DNA of 64,000 bases from a bacterium (GTDB lineage Bacteria; Bacillota_I; Bacilli_A; Izemoplasmatales; Hujiaoplasmataceae), in the NCBI GenBank assembly GCA_030684695.1, contig JAUXXX010000020.1:31933-95932 (forward strand), read 5' to 3'. The notes beneath the pieces are model-generated. The model saw only the letters and a list, made by a program, of their open reading frames with translations. It was not told where the DNA came from and made no database searches. Of this stretch, positions 54,232-62,711 are shown piece after piece (positions within the stretch are counted from its first letter, which is position 1; each line of letters starts with the position of its first letter). The position numbers and the translations under genes were made by a program.

Positions 54232-55785
54232 ATGGAAAAACTACTGCTCGAACCGAATCAAAAACCGAAAACAGCGAAATGGATTTTGTTATCCCTCCAA
54301 CATGTCTTTGCGATGTTTGGCGCTACAGTCTTAGTACCCTTATTAACAGGTCTTGATGTCGGAGTTACCTTAATTGCAAGTGGAGTGGGAACCCTGATTT
54401 ACATTCTATGTACCAAGGGGAAAGTTCCAGTGTATCTTGGAAGTAGTTTTGCTTATATCGGTGCGATTGTTGCATCGGCCTTACAATCCGCAAAAGACTT
54501 AGGAATTGTCAATCCAATAGATGCAAGCTTACCCTTAGACTTAAGTGTCGTATCACAAGCCATTCGTAATGGTCAAGTTAGTTTTGCTCAAGTCTATGCA
54601 AGTGCCTTTATAGGACTGATGGTTGTTGGAATCATCTACATCATCGTTGCATTGATCATTCGTTTTGTCGGTAGTGCCTGGTTGAAAAAATTACTTCCTC
54701 CTGTTGTTATTGGACCCATGATTATCATCATCGGGTTGGGATTAGCACCAGTTGCGATTAACTCCTCTGGTCTATCAGGTGCGTCAGGTTGGCAAATCCC
54801 CGCTACTCTTGCCATCGTAGCGGTATTAATCGGCGGATTGTTTGTCGGACTAAAAAAATTAGTATCTCTTCTAAAGAATCCGAAGGCATTCTCCATCGCT
54901 AAGTCCCTCATTTTACCAGTGGTAGCATTAATCGTCTTGCTAGTAAGTCCTTTATTACTGGACGTACTGAATATTGAATTAGCTCCATCTCATCTTGGAC
55001 CGATTGTAGCGATTATTACCTTAGCAGCAGTTGTTATTGTCTCCTTGTTTGGAAAAGGCTTTGTAAAAGTCGTACCATTCTTAATAGCAGTAGTCATTGG
55101 GTATCTCGCGGCTGTACAATTCAATTTACTTGATCTATCAACCGTATTTGCCAATCACTCTTTCTTACAAGTACCATCGGTCACCTTGTTTGGAACGTAT
55201 GCGATTAACTGGGCAGCGGTCTTAACCTTCGCACCCATCTCGTTTGTGACCATCGCTGAACACATCGGGGACCACTCCGTGTTAGGTGAAATATGTCAAA
55301 AAGACTTTATTACCGATCCAGGCCTAGACAAAACATTGCTTGGGGATGGAATAGCGACACTTTTTGCAGGAGCCATCGGTGGTCCAGCGAATACAACGTA
55401 TGGAGAAAACACAGGGGTTGTAGCGATGACCAGAGTTGGATCGGTATATGTCACTGGATTAGCCGCAATCTTCGCGATTGTACTCGGATTCTTTGGATAT
55501 GTCCAAGCATTCATTCTAAGCATTCCATGGGCTGTCATTGGTGGAATGACGATTGTGTTATATGGATTAATTGCAGGTAATGGTGTCAAAGTGTTGATTA
55601 AGGCAAAAACAAATCTTGGAAACATGAAAAACTTAATCGTCATGGCAACCATGTTGGTTCTAGGACTTGGTGGAGCGGCATTTAGTTCTGGTAATTTCAC
55701 CTTAACTGGAATGAGTTTAGCAGCGGTTGTTGGGATTATCTTAAACTTAGTATTACCAGATGAAGTAGAAGCAAAATCAATCTAA
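54232..55785 (+). CDS. pyrP: Uracil/xanthine-family nucleobase permease (uracil permease)
   Basis: A 517-aa symporter of the NCS2 (UraA/PyrP) family with at least 12 hydrophobic segments. LLSLQHVFAMFGATVLVPLLTGLDVGVTLIASGVGTLIY is the diagnostic N-terminus, and the FAPISFVTIAEHIGDHSVLG and GPANTTYGENTGVVAMT regions (near 345-415) carry the conserved glutamates of the substrate site. It is about 90 residues longer than E. coli UraA, with extra length near residues 90-120 and 220-260. AGGAG lies before the ATG at 54232. PyrR control and the neighbouring pyrR gene point to uracil as substrate. Confidence 0.9.
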   Translation: MEKLLLEPNQKPKTAKWILLSLQHVFAMFGATVLVPLLTGLDVGVTLIASGVGTLIYILCTKGKVPVYLGSSFAYIGAIVASALQSAKDLGIVNPIDASLPLDLSVVSQAIRNGQVSFAQVYASAFIGLMVVGIIYIIVALIIRFVGSAWLKKLLPPVVIGPMIIIIGLGLAPVAINSSGLSGASGWQIPATLAIVAVLIGGLFVGLKKLVSLLKNPKAFSIAKSLILPVVALIVLLVSPLLLDVLNIELAPSHLGPIVAIITLAAVVIVSLFGKGFVKVVPFLIAVVIGYLAAVQFNLLDLSTVFANHSFLQVPSVTLFGTYAINWAAVLTFAPISFVTIAEHIGDHSVLGEICQKDFITDPGLDKTLLGDGIATLFAGAIGGPANTTYGENTGVVAMTRVGSVYVTGLAAIFAIVLGFFGYVQAFILSIPWAVIGGMTIVLYGLIAGNGVKVLIKAKTNLGNMKNLIVMATMLVLGLGGAAFSSGNFTLTGMSLAAVVGIILNLVLPDEVEAKSI

Positions 55786-55802
55786 CTCAAACAAGATATT
55801 GG

Positions 55803-55825
55803 AAAGCCCGCTTCGGCGGGCTTTT
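55803..55825 (+). terminator. Terminator after pyrP
   Basis: AAAGCCCGC, a TTCG tetraloop and GCGGGCTTTT form a 9-bp GC-rich stem. The T-run is short but continues with CTTTTTT. Confidence 0.88.
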
Positions 55826-55894
55826 GCTTTTTTTATGCTTTTTTTAACAGATTGGTTCTAAAAGATTCATGATATAATAAGGATGGTGATAAAG

Positions 55895-56404
55895 ATGAAA
55901 AAAGTATATCCATACGAAGATATCCAACGGATGATTCGGCGCATAACCCATGAAATTAATGAGAAAAATCCGGTGTTATCGGAGATTATTTTAGTTGGGA
56001 TATTAAAAAAAGGGTTGCCATTGGCAAAACTAATCCAAGAAAATTTAAAGACCTACGAAGGAATGGATGTCACTTGTGTGGCACTTGATATTTCATCATA
56101 TCGTGATGATGAGAAGAAAACGCCAGGAAAGATTTCTTCCATTGATGTTACTGACAAAGTATGTATTTTAGTCGATGATGTGTTTTATACCGGTAGAACT
56201 GCAAGAGCTGCTATGGATGCATTAATTGATCTTGGACGGCCTGCCAAAATTCAATTGGCAGTATTGGTAGATCGAGGACACCGTGAATTACCCATACGAG
56301 CTGATTTTGTGGGCAAAAATATACCAACATCGAAAGAAGAAAGAATTGTTGTGGATGTAACCTCGGACCAACCGGGGATTTATATAGAAAGAGTTGAGGG
56401 CTAA
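55895..56404 (+). CDS. pyrR: Bifunctional pyr attenuation protein / uracil phosphoribosyltransferase PyrR
   Basis: A 169-aa PRTase-fold RNA-binding regulator. [18 protein letters not shown] is near residue 28 and the PRPP motif [22 protein letters not shown] near 83-104. [25 protein letters not shown] near 122-146 is diagnostic of PyrR. It binds the leader at 54114-54127. A -10 (TATAAT, 55872-55877) lies in the gap after pyrP, so it also has its own promoter. The start at 55895 is preferred; the upstream ATG at 55883 coincides with the expected transcript start. The stop lies 1 nt before glyA. Confidence 0.94.
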   Translation: MKKVYPYEDIQRMIRRITHEINEKNPVLSEIILVGILKKGLPLAKLIQENLKTYEGMDVTCVALDISSYRDDEKKTPGKISSIDVTDKVCILVDDVFYTGRTARAAMDALIDLGRPAKIQLAVLVDRGHRELPIRADFVGKNIPTSKEERIVVDVTSDQPGIYIERVEG

Positions 56405-56405
56405 T

Positions 56406-57647
56406 ATGAATCATATTTTGAAAACCGATCCAGTCATGTACGAACTCATTGGAAAAGAAATTGGTCGCCAAAAATCCCATTTAGAACTAATTGCTTCTGA
56501 GAACTTTGTCTCCTTAGCGGTATTAGAAGCAGCGGGGAGTGTACTGACCAATAAGTACGCAGAAGGGTATCCTAAAAAACGTTATTATGGAGGCTGCGAA
56601 TTCGTTGATGAAGTCGAAGAACTAGCAAGACAACGAGTCAAACAATTGTTTCATGTTCAATATGCAAATGTGCAAGCTCATTCTGGTTCGACTGCCAACA
56701 TGGGAGCGTACCGTGCCATCTTGAAACCAGGGGACACTGTCCTTGGATTAGCACTGGATCAAGGCGGACATTTGACTCATGGACATCCATTAAACTTTAG
56801 TGGAATTGATTATCATTTCCATCCTTATTTTGTTTCCAAAGAGTCCGAAACGATTGATTATGAAGAGTTAGCTTTATTGGCACAAGCGGTACGGCCTACT
56901 TTAATTGTGGCAGGTGCGAGTGCGTATCCACGAATCATCGATTTTAAAAGATTTCGTGAAATCGCTGATTCTGTCGAAGCACTCTTAATGGTGGATATGG
57001 CCCATATCGCAGGATTGGTTGCGGCGGGACTTCATCCCAATCCTTGTGATTATGCAGATATTGTTACCTCTACAACACATAAGACACTACGTGGCCCAAG
57101 AGGCGGAATCATTTTAACGAATCGTCAAGACATCGCTGAAAAAGTAGATAAAGTAGTGTTCCCAGGGATTCAAGGGGGACCACTCATGCATGTCATCGCT
57201 GCCAAAGGGGTTGCGTTTAAAGAAGCCTTAGAACCATCGTTCGTGGAATATCAAAAACAAGTGATTAAAAATACCAAAGCAATGTCAGATGAGTTTATGA
57301 AGTTGGGGTATCATGTCGTTAGTCATGGAACGGACAATCATTTAATTCTTCTTGATGTGCTAAAGACAACCGGATTGACTGGTAAAAAAGCAGAGAATCT
57401 CTTGGACAGCGTAAATATTACTTGTAATAAAAATACCATTCCTTATGATACACAAAAACCATTTATTGCTAGTGGCATTCGTCTAGGAAGTCCTGCAATG
57501 ACTTCTCGTGGGCTAGTGGAAACTGATTTTACGACGATTGCACAGTTGATTGATCGAGCATTAAAAAACCCTAACAACATCGATGAGTTAGCCTCTGTCA
57601 AAGCGGAAGTAATCGCTTTAACAGATCGCTATCCACTTCCTTACTAA
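56406..57647 (+). CDS. glyA: Serine hydroxymethyltransferase
   Basis: A 413-aa PLP enzyme interconverting serine and glycine and generating 5,10-methylene-THF, the substrate of Fol[39 protein letters not shown] is the conserved N-terminal region. The PLP lysine is in [15 protein letters not shown] near residue 225, and [11 protein letters not shown] follows. The C-terminal [10 protein letters not shown] is typical. Length matches (about 410-417). It begins 1 nt after pyrR, which links pyrimidine regulation and one-carbon supply in one transcript. Confidence 0.96.
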   Translation: MNHILKTDPVMYELIGKEIGRQKSHLELIASENFVSLAVLEAAGSVLTNKYAEGYPKKRYYGGCEFVDEVEELARQRVKQLFHVQYANVQAHSGSTANMGAYRAILKPGDTVLGLALDQGGHLTHGHPLNFSGIDYHFHPYFVSKESETIDYEELALLAQAVRPTLIVAGASAYPRIIDFKRFREIADSVEALLMVDMAHIAGLVAAGLHPNPCDYADIVTSTTHKTLRGPRGGIILTNRQDIAEKVDKVVFPGIQGGPLMHVIAAKGVAFKEALEPSFVEYQKQVIKNTKAMSDEFMKLGYHVVSHGTDNHLILLDVLKTTGLTGKKAENLLDSVNITCNKNTIPYDTQKPFIASGIRLGSPAMTSRGLVETDFTTIAQLIDRALKNPNNIDELASVKAEVIALTDRYPLPY

Positions 57648-57649
57648 TC

Positions 57650-58204
57650 ATGAAACGGATTCTTGTTGGGATGGAAGACAAGCTCGCGCTTTTTCAGCTC
57701 GACCGTGTCTTAAAAACCAAACAGGTATCCTATGACTTGGCTCAAGGATTGGTTTCAAAAGAAACCGTCCTTCGGTACGATGTCTTGATTGTACATCCTT
57801 CCTGGAGATTGCCAAGTCTTTTTGTGTTTGTGGAAAACTTGGTGTTATCCGAACAAGTTATTGTACTTTTTATTCAACCATCCATGTCATCGAACTCCTT
57901 GAGTCGTGTTCAAGAGAGTGCATATTTGGTACGAATTAATGAATTGAAGCAAGAAAGTGAACTTCCCTTGGCTTTGGAATTGTCGATGAAATTTATGACG
58001 GAGAAGAAAAGATTATTCAAACAACTTCACATCGCACAAAACAAGCTTACTCAGCAAGAAAAAATAGTGGAATGTAAATTCCTTCTAGTAGACAAAGGAA
58101 TGACCGAAGAAGAAGCTCATCGCTACATCATAAAAGTAGCGATGGACCATCAAATGACCAAATACGCAGCTTGCTTAAAAATCTTGTCAGAATTTAAAAC
58201 ATAA
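57650..58204 (+). CDS. ANTAR-domain RNA-binding antiterminator (NitR-like)
   Basis: A 184-aa protein. The C-terminal part (about residues 128-180: AQNKLTQQEKIVECKF, then KGMTEEEAHRYIIKVAM and ACLKIL) matches the ANTAR three-helix RNA-binding domain of NasR, AmiR and EutV. The N-terminal 115 residues look like a degenerate receiver domain: ILVGMED and YDVLIVHP are present, but the phosphorylatable Asp region is not convincing. In Clostridium the ANTAR protein NitR is encoded beside glnA and affects nitrogen control. Here the gene is directly upstream of glnA and 2 nt after glyA. Control of glnA through its leader RNA is inferred. Confidence 0.8.
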   Translation: MKRILVGMEDKLALFQLDRVLKTKQVSYDLAQGLVSKETVLRYDVLIVHPSWRLPSLFVFVENLVLSEQVIVLFIQPSMSSNSLSRVQESAYLVRINELKQESELPLALELSMKFMTEKKRLFKQLHIAQNKLTQQEKIVECKFLLVDKGMTEEEAHRYIIKVAMDHQMTKYAACLKILSEFKT

Positions 58205-58207
58205 GAC

Positions 58208-58236
58208 TTGAAACTTCGCTTACTTCCTTATATAAT
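58208..58236 (+). promoter_or_regulatory. glnA promoter
   Basis: TTGAAA (58208-58213), a 17-nt spacer and TATAAT (58231-58236). The transcript begins near 58243, 4 nt before the first leader hairpin. Confidence 0.75.
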
Positions 58237-58242
58237 TGGCAA

Positions 58243-58336
58243 CTATAAAAGACAAAGGCGTCTTTTTAAAAAACAGAGAGGTCATCCAATCGATTGGCAT
58301 GCATTGCATGGTCCAAGGATTCGATGAATGTAGACC
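58243..58336 (+). promoter_or_regulatory. Structured glnA leader, candidate ANTAR target
   Basis: The leader begins with hairpin AAAAGAC (58247-58253) / GTCTTTT (58260-58266). Its loop is exactly six nucleotides, AAAGGC, with A at position 1 and G at position 4, which is the loop signature bound by ANTAR proteins. A second weaker candidate has loop ATCGAT (58288-58293 region) on a 3-bp stem. Further on, CATGGTC (58307-58313) pairs with GACCATG (58333-58339), which includes the first glnA ATG. The only T-run is short, so control may be on translation as well as transcription. Confidence 0.5.
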
Positions 58337-59680
58337 ATGATGGCAAAATTTACCAAAGAAGAGATTCTTCGTAGCGCGAAGGAAGAAAACGTCCGCTACA
58401 TCCGTTTGATGTTCACCGACATCAACGGCGTAATTAAAAGTGTTGAAGTACCAGTAGGAAGATTAGAAACTGCATTAGATGGCAAAGTGATGTTTGATGG
58501 ATCCTCAATTGAAGGATTTGTTCGAATCATGGAAGCGGACATGTATTTACGCCCAGATTATAATACATGGTTGATTTTCAGTTGGGAAGAAACTGCTTAT
58601 GGAAAGGTAGCTCGTTTGATTTGTGATGTCTATACTCCAGATGGCAAAGCATTTGCAGGAGACCCAAGAAGCAATTTGAAAAGAGTCGCTGCACGCATGG
58701 AAAAGCTGGGATTCTCAGCACTCAATATTGGTTTTGAACCAGAATTCTTCTTATTTAAAACCGATGAACACGGTAACCCTAAAATGGAATTTACAGACAA
58801 TGGTGGCTATTTCGACTTATCCCCAATCGATGGAGCGGGCGATTGCCGTCGTGATATTGTCTTAGAACTAGAACGAATTGGTTTCACCATTGAAGCGTCT
58901 CATCATGAAGTCGCTCCTGGTCAAAATGAAATCAACTTCCAATTCTCGAATATTATTGAAGCTTGTGATAACGTACAAACATTTAAGTTAGTGGTTAAAA
59001 ACGTTGCACGTCGACATGGTCTCCATGCGACATTTATGCCAAAACCAGTAGCGAAAATCAATGGTTCTGGGATGCACACCAATTGCTCTTTGGCTGATTT
59101 AGAAGGAAACAATGCGTTTTACGACCCCAAAGATCCAAACGGACTTTCTTTGGTTGCTCGTAAATGGCTTACAGGAATTTTAACTCATGCACAAGGATTT
59201 TGTGCCATTACCAATCCAACCGTCAACTCCTACAAACGTCTCGTTCCAGGATATGAAGCTCCTTGTTATATTTCTTGGTCCGAACACAATCGTAGTGTGA
59301 TGGTTCGTATTCCAGCAACAAGAGGAAGAACAACACGGACAGAAATTCGTTCTGTGGATTGTTCCGCAAACCCCTATTTAGCGATGGCAACCATTTTAGC
59401 AGCGGGATTAGATGGTGTAGAAAATGATTTACCATTAATCGGGCCTGTCAATGAAAACCTCTTTGCCAAGTCCGCAAAAGAGCGGGCTGCGCTTGGCGTA
59501 GAAAACTTACCAGAAAATTTAAAAGAAGCTCTTCTTGCGTTATCCAAAGATGAAGTCATTAAAGACGCATTGGGAGCACATATTTATAAAAAATTCGTGG
59601 AACTCAAGAACCATGAATGGGATGATTTTAGAATGAGCATTACAGAGTGGGAACTCAAACGTTATTTAAATATGATGTAA
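58337..59680 (+). CDS. glnA: Glutamine synthetase, type I
   Basis: A 447-aa ATP-dependent ammonia-assimilating enzyme. [24 protein letters not shown] near residue 52 is the beta-grasp/catalytic loop, EPEFFLF near 132, the metal glutamates in [12 protein letters not shown] near 191, [11 protein letters not shown] near 242 and [21 protein letters not shown] near 300. This is the short Firmicute (GSI-alpha) form; the adenylylation-type C-terminal loop of GSI-beta is absent. The first (58337) or second (58340) ATG may be used. No clear Shine-Dalgarno is next to either, and the start lies in a leader hairpin. Confidence 0.95.
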   Translation: MMAKFTKEEILRSAKEENVRYIRLMFTDINGVIKSVEVPVGRLETALDGKVMFDGSSIEGFVRIMEADMYLRPDYNTWLIFSWEETAYGKVARLICDVYTPDGKAFAGDPRSNLKRVAARMEKLGFSALNIGFEPEFFLFKTDEHGNPKMEFTDNGGYFDLSPIDGAGDCRRDIVLELERIGFTIEASHHEVAPGQNEINFQFSNIIEACDNVQTFKLVVKNVARRHGLHATFMPKPVAKINGSGMHTNCSLADLEGNNAFYDPKDPNGLSLVARKWLTGILTHAQGFCAITNPTVNSYKRLVPGYEAPCYISWSEHNRSVMVRIPATRGRTTRTEIRSVDCSANPYLAMATILAAGLDGVENDLPLIGPVNENLFAKSAKERAALGVENLPENLKEALLALSKDEVIKDALGAHIYKKFVELKNHEWDDFRMSITEWELKRYLNMM

Positions 59681-59684
59681 TAGG

Positions 59685-59712
59685 AAGATGCCGCTTGCGG
59701 CATCTTTTTTCG
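59685..59712 (+). terminator. Terminator after glnA
   Basis: AAGATGCCGC, a TT loop (or a 6-nt loop with a shorter stem) and GCGGCATCTT, then T6. Confidence 0.92.
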
Positions 59713-59770
59713 ATTTTACCCACAAAATCAAGAAATTTATGGTATAATGTGAATGAAATGAGGTGGAATG

Positions 59771-60085
59771 ATGGACTACCAATCCAAATTAGCATCCAAT
59801 GATTTAACTATACTATTTGAGGCAATTTTACAGTTGAAAACGGTAGAAGAGTGCTACCGATTTTTTGAAGATTTATCTACCATCAAAGAATTACAAGATA
59901 TGGGTCAACGGTTTATGGTAGCAAAAATGCTATTTGATAAAAAACCTTATTACCGAATCTCTGAACAAACCAAAGCATCCACTGCGACAATTAGCCGTGT
60001 GAATAAATCATTGGTGTATGGAGCTGAAGGATATAAACTAATCTTGGAACGATTGAAATCTCAAATTAAAGCGAATCCAGAATAA
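59771..60085 (+). CDS. yerC: YerC/TrpR-superfamily transcriptional regulator
   Basis: A 104-aa all-helical DNA-binding protein. SNDLTILFEAILQLKTVEECYRFFEDLSTIKELQDMGQRFMVAKML and the helix-turn-helix YRISEQTKASTATISRVNKSL near residues 60-80 match the YerC/YecD branch of the Trp repressor superfamily. No tryptophan genes are present here, and the ligand is unknown. The second ATG (59771) is preferred, 6 nt after AGGTGG. It is a single gene between two terminators. Confidence 0.88.
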   Translation: MDYQSKLASNDLTILFEAILQLKTVEECYRFFEDLSTIKELQDMGQRFMVAKMLFDKKPYYRISEQTKASTATISRVNKSLVYGAEGYKLILERLKSQIKANPE

Positions 60086-60092
60086 TCCGTCC

Positions 60093-60120
60093 AAACAGGC
60101 AAGTTACCGCCTGTTTTTTT
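60093..60120 (+). terminator. Terminator after yerC
   Basis: AAACAGGC (60093-60100) and GCCTGTTT (60109-60116) with an 8-nt loop, followed by T-rich sequence. Confidence 0.9.
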
Positions 60121-60196
60121 AATGATTGGGGAAGGATGGTTTTTCAAAGAAAAACGGATTCTTGACACTAATTTATTTTGAATCACTCATAAGTCA

Positions 60197-60225
60197 TTGA
60201 CTCTATGTCCACAGATTATTATAAT
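60197..60225 (+). promoter_or_regulatory. Promoter of the M29 aminopeptidase gene
   Basis: TTGACT (60197-60202), a 17-nt spacer and TATAAT (60220-60225). The transcript would start near 60232, which rules out a start at 60205 and supports the ATG at 60265. Confidence 0.75.
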
Positions 60226-60264
60226 GAAAGAGTTGAAACTATGAATTCATCAAGGAGGGTTAAA

Positions 60265-61497
60265 ATGAATCAAACATTATTAGAAAAATATGCAAAAGTC
60301 GCTGTGGTTATCGGCGCAAACGTTCAAAAGAATCAACGATTAATTGTCAATTCTTCAACAGAAACCAAAGAATTAGCCAGAGAAATTGCAAAACAAGGAT
60401 ATCTTGCTGGTGCGAAGTCAGTTGATATTTTGTGGAATGATGCGTATGTTTCGCGTTATGGATACGAGTACATGTCCGATGAAGAACTAACTTCCATTCC
60501 AGAGTGGATCATTAATCGCTATCAGTTTTATGTAAATGAAGGAGCTTGCCTAATCAGTATCGCTTCTCCCATCACAGGAGTGAATGAAGGAGTAAACCCT
60601 CAAGCCATCCAAAAATCAAGCGTCGCTGTTTCAAAAGCCATTGCTTTTTTCAGAAATCATACCATGGCCAACCATACCCAGTGGTGTGTCATTGCGGCTC
60701 CCAATCCCATTTGGGCAAGCAAAGTGTTTCCGCACGTTCCTGTAGATCAAGCAGTAGAATTACTTTGGGATGCCATTTTAAAGGCAAGTCGAGTAACGGA
60801 AAATAACGATCCAGTTGCCGAATGGAATCAACACAATGCCACATTAGCAAGCCACAACAAGATTTTGAATGACTATCAATTTGAATCCCTTCATTTTAAA
60901 AACAGTGTGGGAACTGACGTAGTTGTTTCGTTGGTCAAAAATCATATTTGGGCTGGTGGGTGTGAGCATTCTTCAAAAGGTGTATTGTTTAATCCCAACA
61001 TTCCAACCGAAGAAACCTTTACCATGCCTCATAAATTTGGTGTCAACGGAAAAGTCGTTGCGACCAAACCACTTGAATATCAAGGCAATTTAATCGAAGA
61101 TTTTTACCTCATTTTTAAAGATGGAAAAGTCGTTGAATATGGAGCGAAGAAAAATCAAGATACACTAAAAAATTTACTAACTGCAGATGAAGGAAGTTCT
61201 CGTTTAGGTGAAATTGCATTGCTATCCCATGACTCTCCGATCTCTAATTCAGGAATTTTGTTCTTGAATACACTGTTTGATGAAAATGCTAGTTGTCATA
61301 TGGCTCTGGGAAGAGCTTATCCAATTAATGTCCAAGGTGGAGTAAACATGTCTCCAGAAGAACTAGAAAAAGTAGGATACAATCAATCGATGGTTCATTC
61401 TGATTTTATGTTTGGTAGTGCCTGCATGCAAATGGTTGGCTATACCTTTGATGGAACTGAAGTAGTCGTATTTAAAGATGGTAATTTTGTAATTTAA
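60265..61497 (+). CDS. M29-family metallo-aminopeptidase (AmpS/PepS-like)
   Basis: A 410-aa cytosolic aminopeptidase with broad N-terminal specificity, working in peptide turnover. LLEKYAKVAVVIGANVQKNQRLIVN, the Asp/Trp segment LWNDAYVSRYGYEYMSDEEL, and the metal-ligand C-terminal half (EHSSKGVLFNPNIPTEETFTMPHKFGVNG, SRLGEIALLSHDSPIS, LNTLFDENASCHMALGRAYP, MVHSDFMFG) are the M29 signature. GGAGGG precedes the ATG. Length is typical (about 410). It is monocistronic. Confidence 0.93.
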   Translation: MNQTLLEKYAKVAVVIGANVQKNQRLIVNSSTETKELAREIAKQGYLAGAKSVDILWNDAYVSRYGYEYMSDEELTSIPEWIINRYQFYVNEGACLISIASPITGVNEGVNPQAIQKSSVAVSKAIAFFRNHTMANHTQWCVIAAPNPIWASKVFPHVPVDQAVELLWDAILKASRVTENNDPVAEWNQHNATLASHNKILNDYQFESLHFKNSVGTDVVVSLVKNHIWAGGCEHSSKGVLFNPNIPTEETFTMPHKFGVNGKVVATKPLEYQGNLIEDFYLIFKDGKVVEYGAKKNQDTLKNLLTADEGSSRLGEIALLSHDSPISNSGILFLNTLFDENASCHMALGRAYPINVQGGVNMSPEELEKVGYNQSMVHSDFMFGSACMQMVGYTFDGTEVVVFKDGNFVI

Positions 61498-61508
61498 AAC
61501 ATCAAAAT

Positions 61509-61543
61509 AAAAGAGCAAATGGCTTCACTCCATTTGCTCTTTT
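61509..61543. terminator. Bidirectional terminator, aminopeptidase and hslO
   Basis: AAAAGAGCAAATGG (61509-61522) and CCATTTGCTCTTTT (61530-61543) form a perfect 14-bp stem with a 7-nt loop between convergent genes. Confidence 0.93.
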
Positions 61544-61547
61544 CTAT

Positions 61548-62432
61548 TTATGCTTCCTTATGAGAAGCAATTTTTTCTAACGTCTGTAATTCAGGAATGG
61601 TGAAGTTATATTTTTTCCCACAAAAACGACAGATAATCTCAACATCATTTTTTTCTGAAATCAAAGAGGTAAGTTCAGTAGAACCCAGTGATAATAATCC
61701 TTTTTCAAACTTGTCTTTATGACAATCGCAGGCATAAGATAAATCAAGATACTCAATGAATTCATGATCTTCTTTGGTTATTTGTGAAACAATCATTTCA
61801 GGAGTATATCCCAAATGGATGAGTTCACTCACTGGTTTCATCGATTTGATGTTGGCTTCAATCGCTTGTAAGGTTGCTTCTTTCGCTCCAGGCATCACTT
61901 GAAGGATATATCCGCCACTCGACAACACAGAATTATCATCGTTGACTAACACACCAAGACCAACGGCGGAAGGAATTTGTTCACTCATAGCAAAGTAATA
62001 AGTGAAGTCTTCAGCAATTTCACCTGTTCGAAGTTCTGCACTTGAAGTGAAGACATCACGTACTTTTAAATCTTTGGTAATATGAATGAATCCATCGCTT
62101 CCTACTACATGTCCAACAGCGAGTTTGTCGTCATTAGTAGACATGTGAACATGAGGTTCTTGCACATAACCACGAATCGTTCCATTGGCAGAAGTGACAG
62201 CGATGATATCACCAATTGGTCCTCCACCGTTGATACGAATCGTCAGTGTTTGATCCCCTTTGTACATAGCCCCCATGATAATTCCAGCAGTCAAAACACG
62301 CCCAAACGCAGCGGTAGCGGCCGGCCAAGTATCGTGAATTTGTCTTGCGTGTTCTACCAACTGAGTGGTTGTCGCTCCATAAATACGGACTGTTCCATCA
62401 AACGCGTAGGCTTTTACTAAATAGTCTTTCAT
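61548..62432 (-). CDS. hslO: Redox-regulated chaperone Hsp33
   Basis: A 294-aa holdase activated by oxidative unfolding. The N-terminal domain begins MKDYLVKAYAFDGTVRIYGATTTQLVEHARQIHDTWPAATAAFGR. The C-terminal zinc center is YACDCHKDKF near residue 236 and CRFCGKKY near 268, giving the four cysteines of the redox switch. A TATAAT -10 lies at 62513-62518. The Shine-Dalgarno sequence closest to the ATG is weak; the good AAAGGAG is 47 nt upstream and separated from the ATG by a hairpin. Length is typical. Confidence 0.94.
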   Translation of the reverse strand: MKDYLVKAYAFDGTVRIYGATTTQLVEHARQIHDTWPAATAAFGRVLTAGIIMGAMYKGDQTLTIRINGGGPIGDIIAVTSANGTIRGYVQEPHVHMSTNDDKLAVGHVVGSDGFIHITKDLKVRDVFTSSAELRTGEIAEDFTYYFAMSEQIPSAVGLGVLVNDDNSVLSSGGYILQVMPGAKEATLQAIEANIKSMKPVSELIHLGYTPEMIVSQITKEDHEFIEYLDLSYACDCHKDKFEKGLLSLGSTELTSLISEKNDVEIICRFCGKKYNFTIPELQTLEKIASHKEA

Positions 62433-62518
62433 GTTATCACGTATAATTAAATCTGTAAGAAATACAGGTTTAATTATTACTCCTTTCTTAGTTAATCTAT
62501 TTGGATTAACATATTATA
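62433..62518 (-). promoter_or_regulatory. hslO promoter and structured 5' leader
   Basis: On the minus strand the TATAAT -10 (62513-62518) is followed by a 7-bp hairpin (GTTAATC/GATTAAC, 62491-62510), AAAGGAG (62480-62486), and a second hairpin (about 8-9 bp, stems 62449-62457 and 62463-62471) before the ATG at 62432. Confidence 0.5.
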
Positions 62519-62533
62519 ATATTGTTATAAGCG

Positions 62534-62711
62534 CTGTGGATTTGTTCCTATGTTATTATACCTTGAGTATTAGAGGGTGACTCAGACCACAGTTTTTTAT
62601 TTAATAATGGTAATCAGTTAGGTAAGACTCGATCTTTTATGTACGTGATGACATGAGTAGAAAACTGTTTAAACCACACGCTTAAATTGTTAGTAAAAGA
62701 GGTTGATAGTC
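62534..62711 (+). ncRNA. Structured non-coding left end of the IS110 element, candidate bridge RNA
   Basis: A gene-free segment before the transposase with nested complementary blocks. CTGTGG (62534-62539) pairs with CCACAG (62587-62592). TTGAGT (62563-62568) pairs with ACTCAG (62580-62585). CAGTTTT (62590-62596) pairs with AAAACTG (62661-62667), enclosing ACTC (62627-62630)/GAGT (62655-62658) and ATGT (62639-62642)/ACAT (62651-62654). IS110 transposases use an RNA transcribed from the element's non-coding end with target- and donor-pairing loops. Whether this is the RNA here, and its limits, are inferred. Confidence 0.45.
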
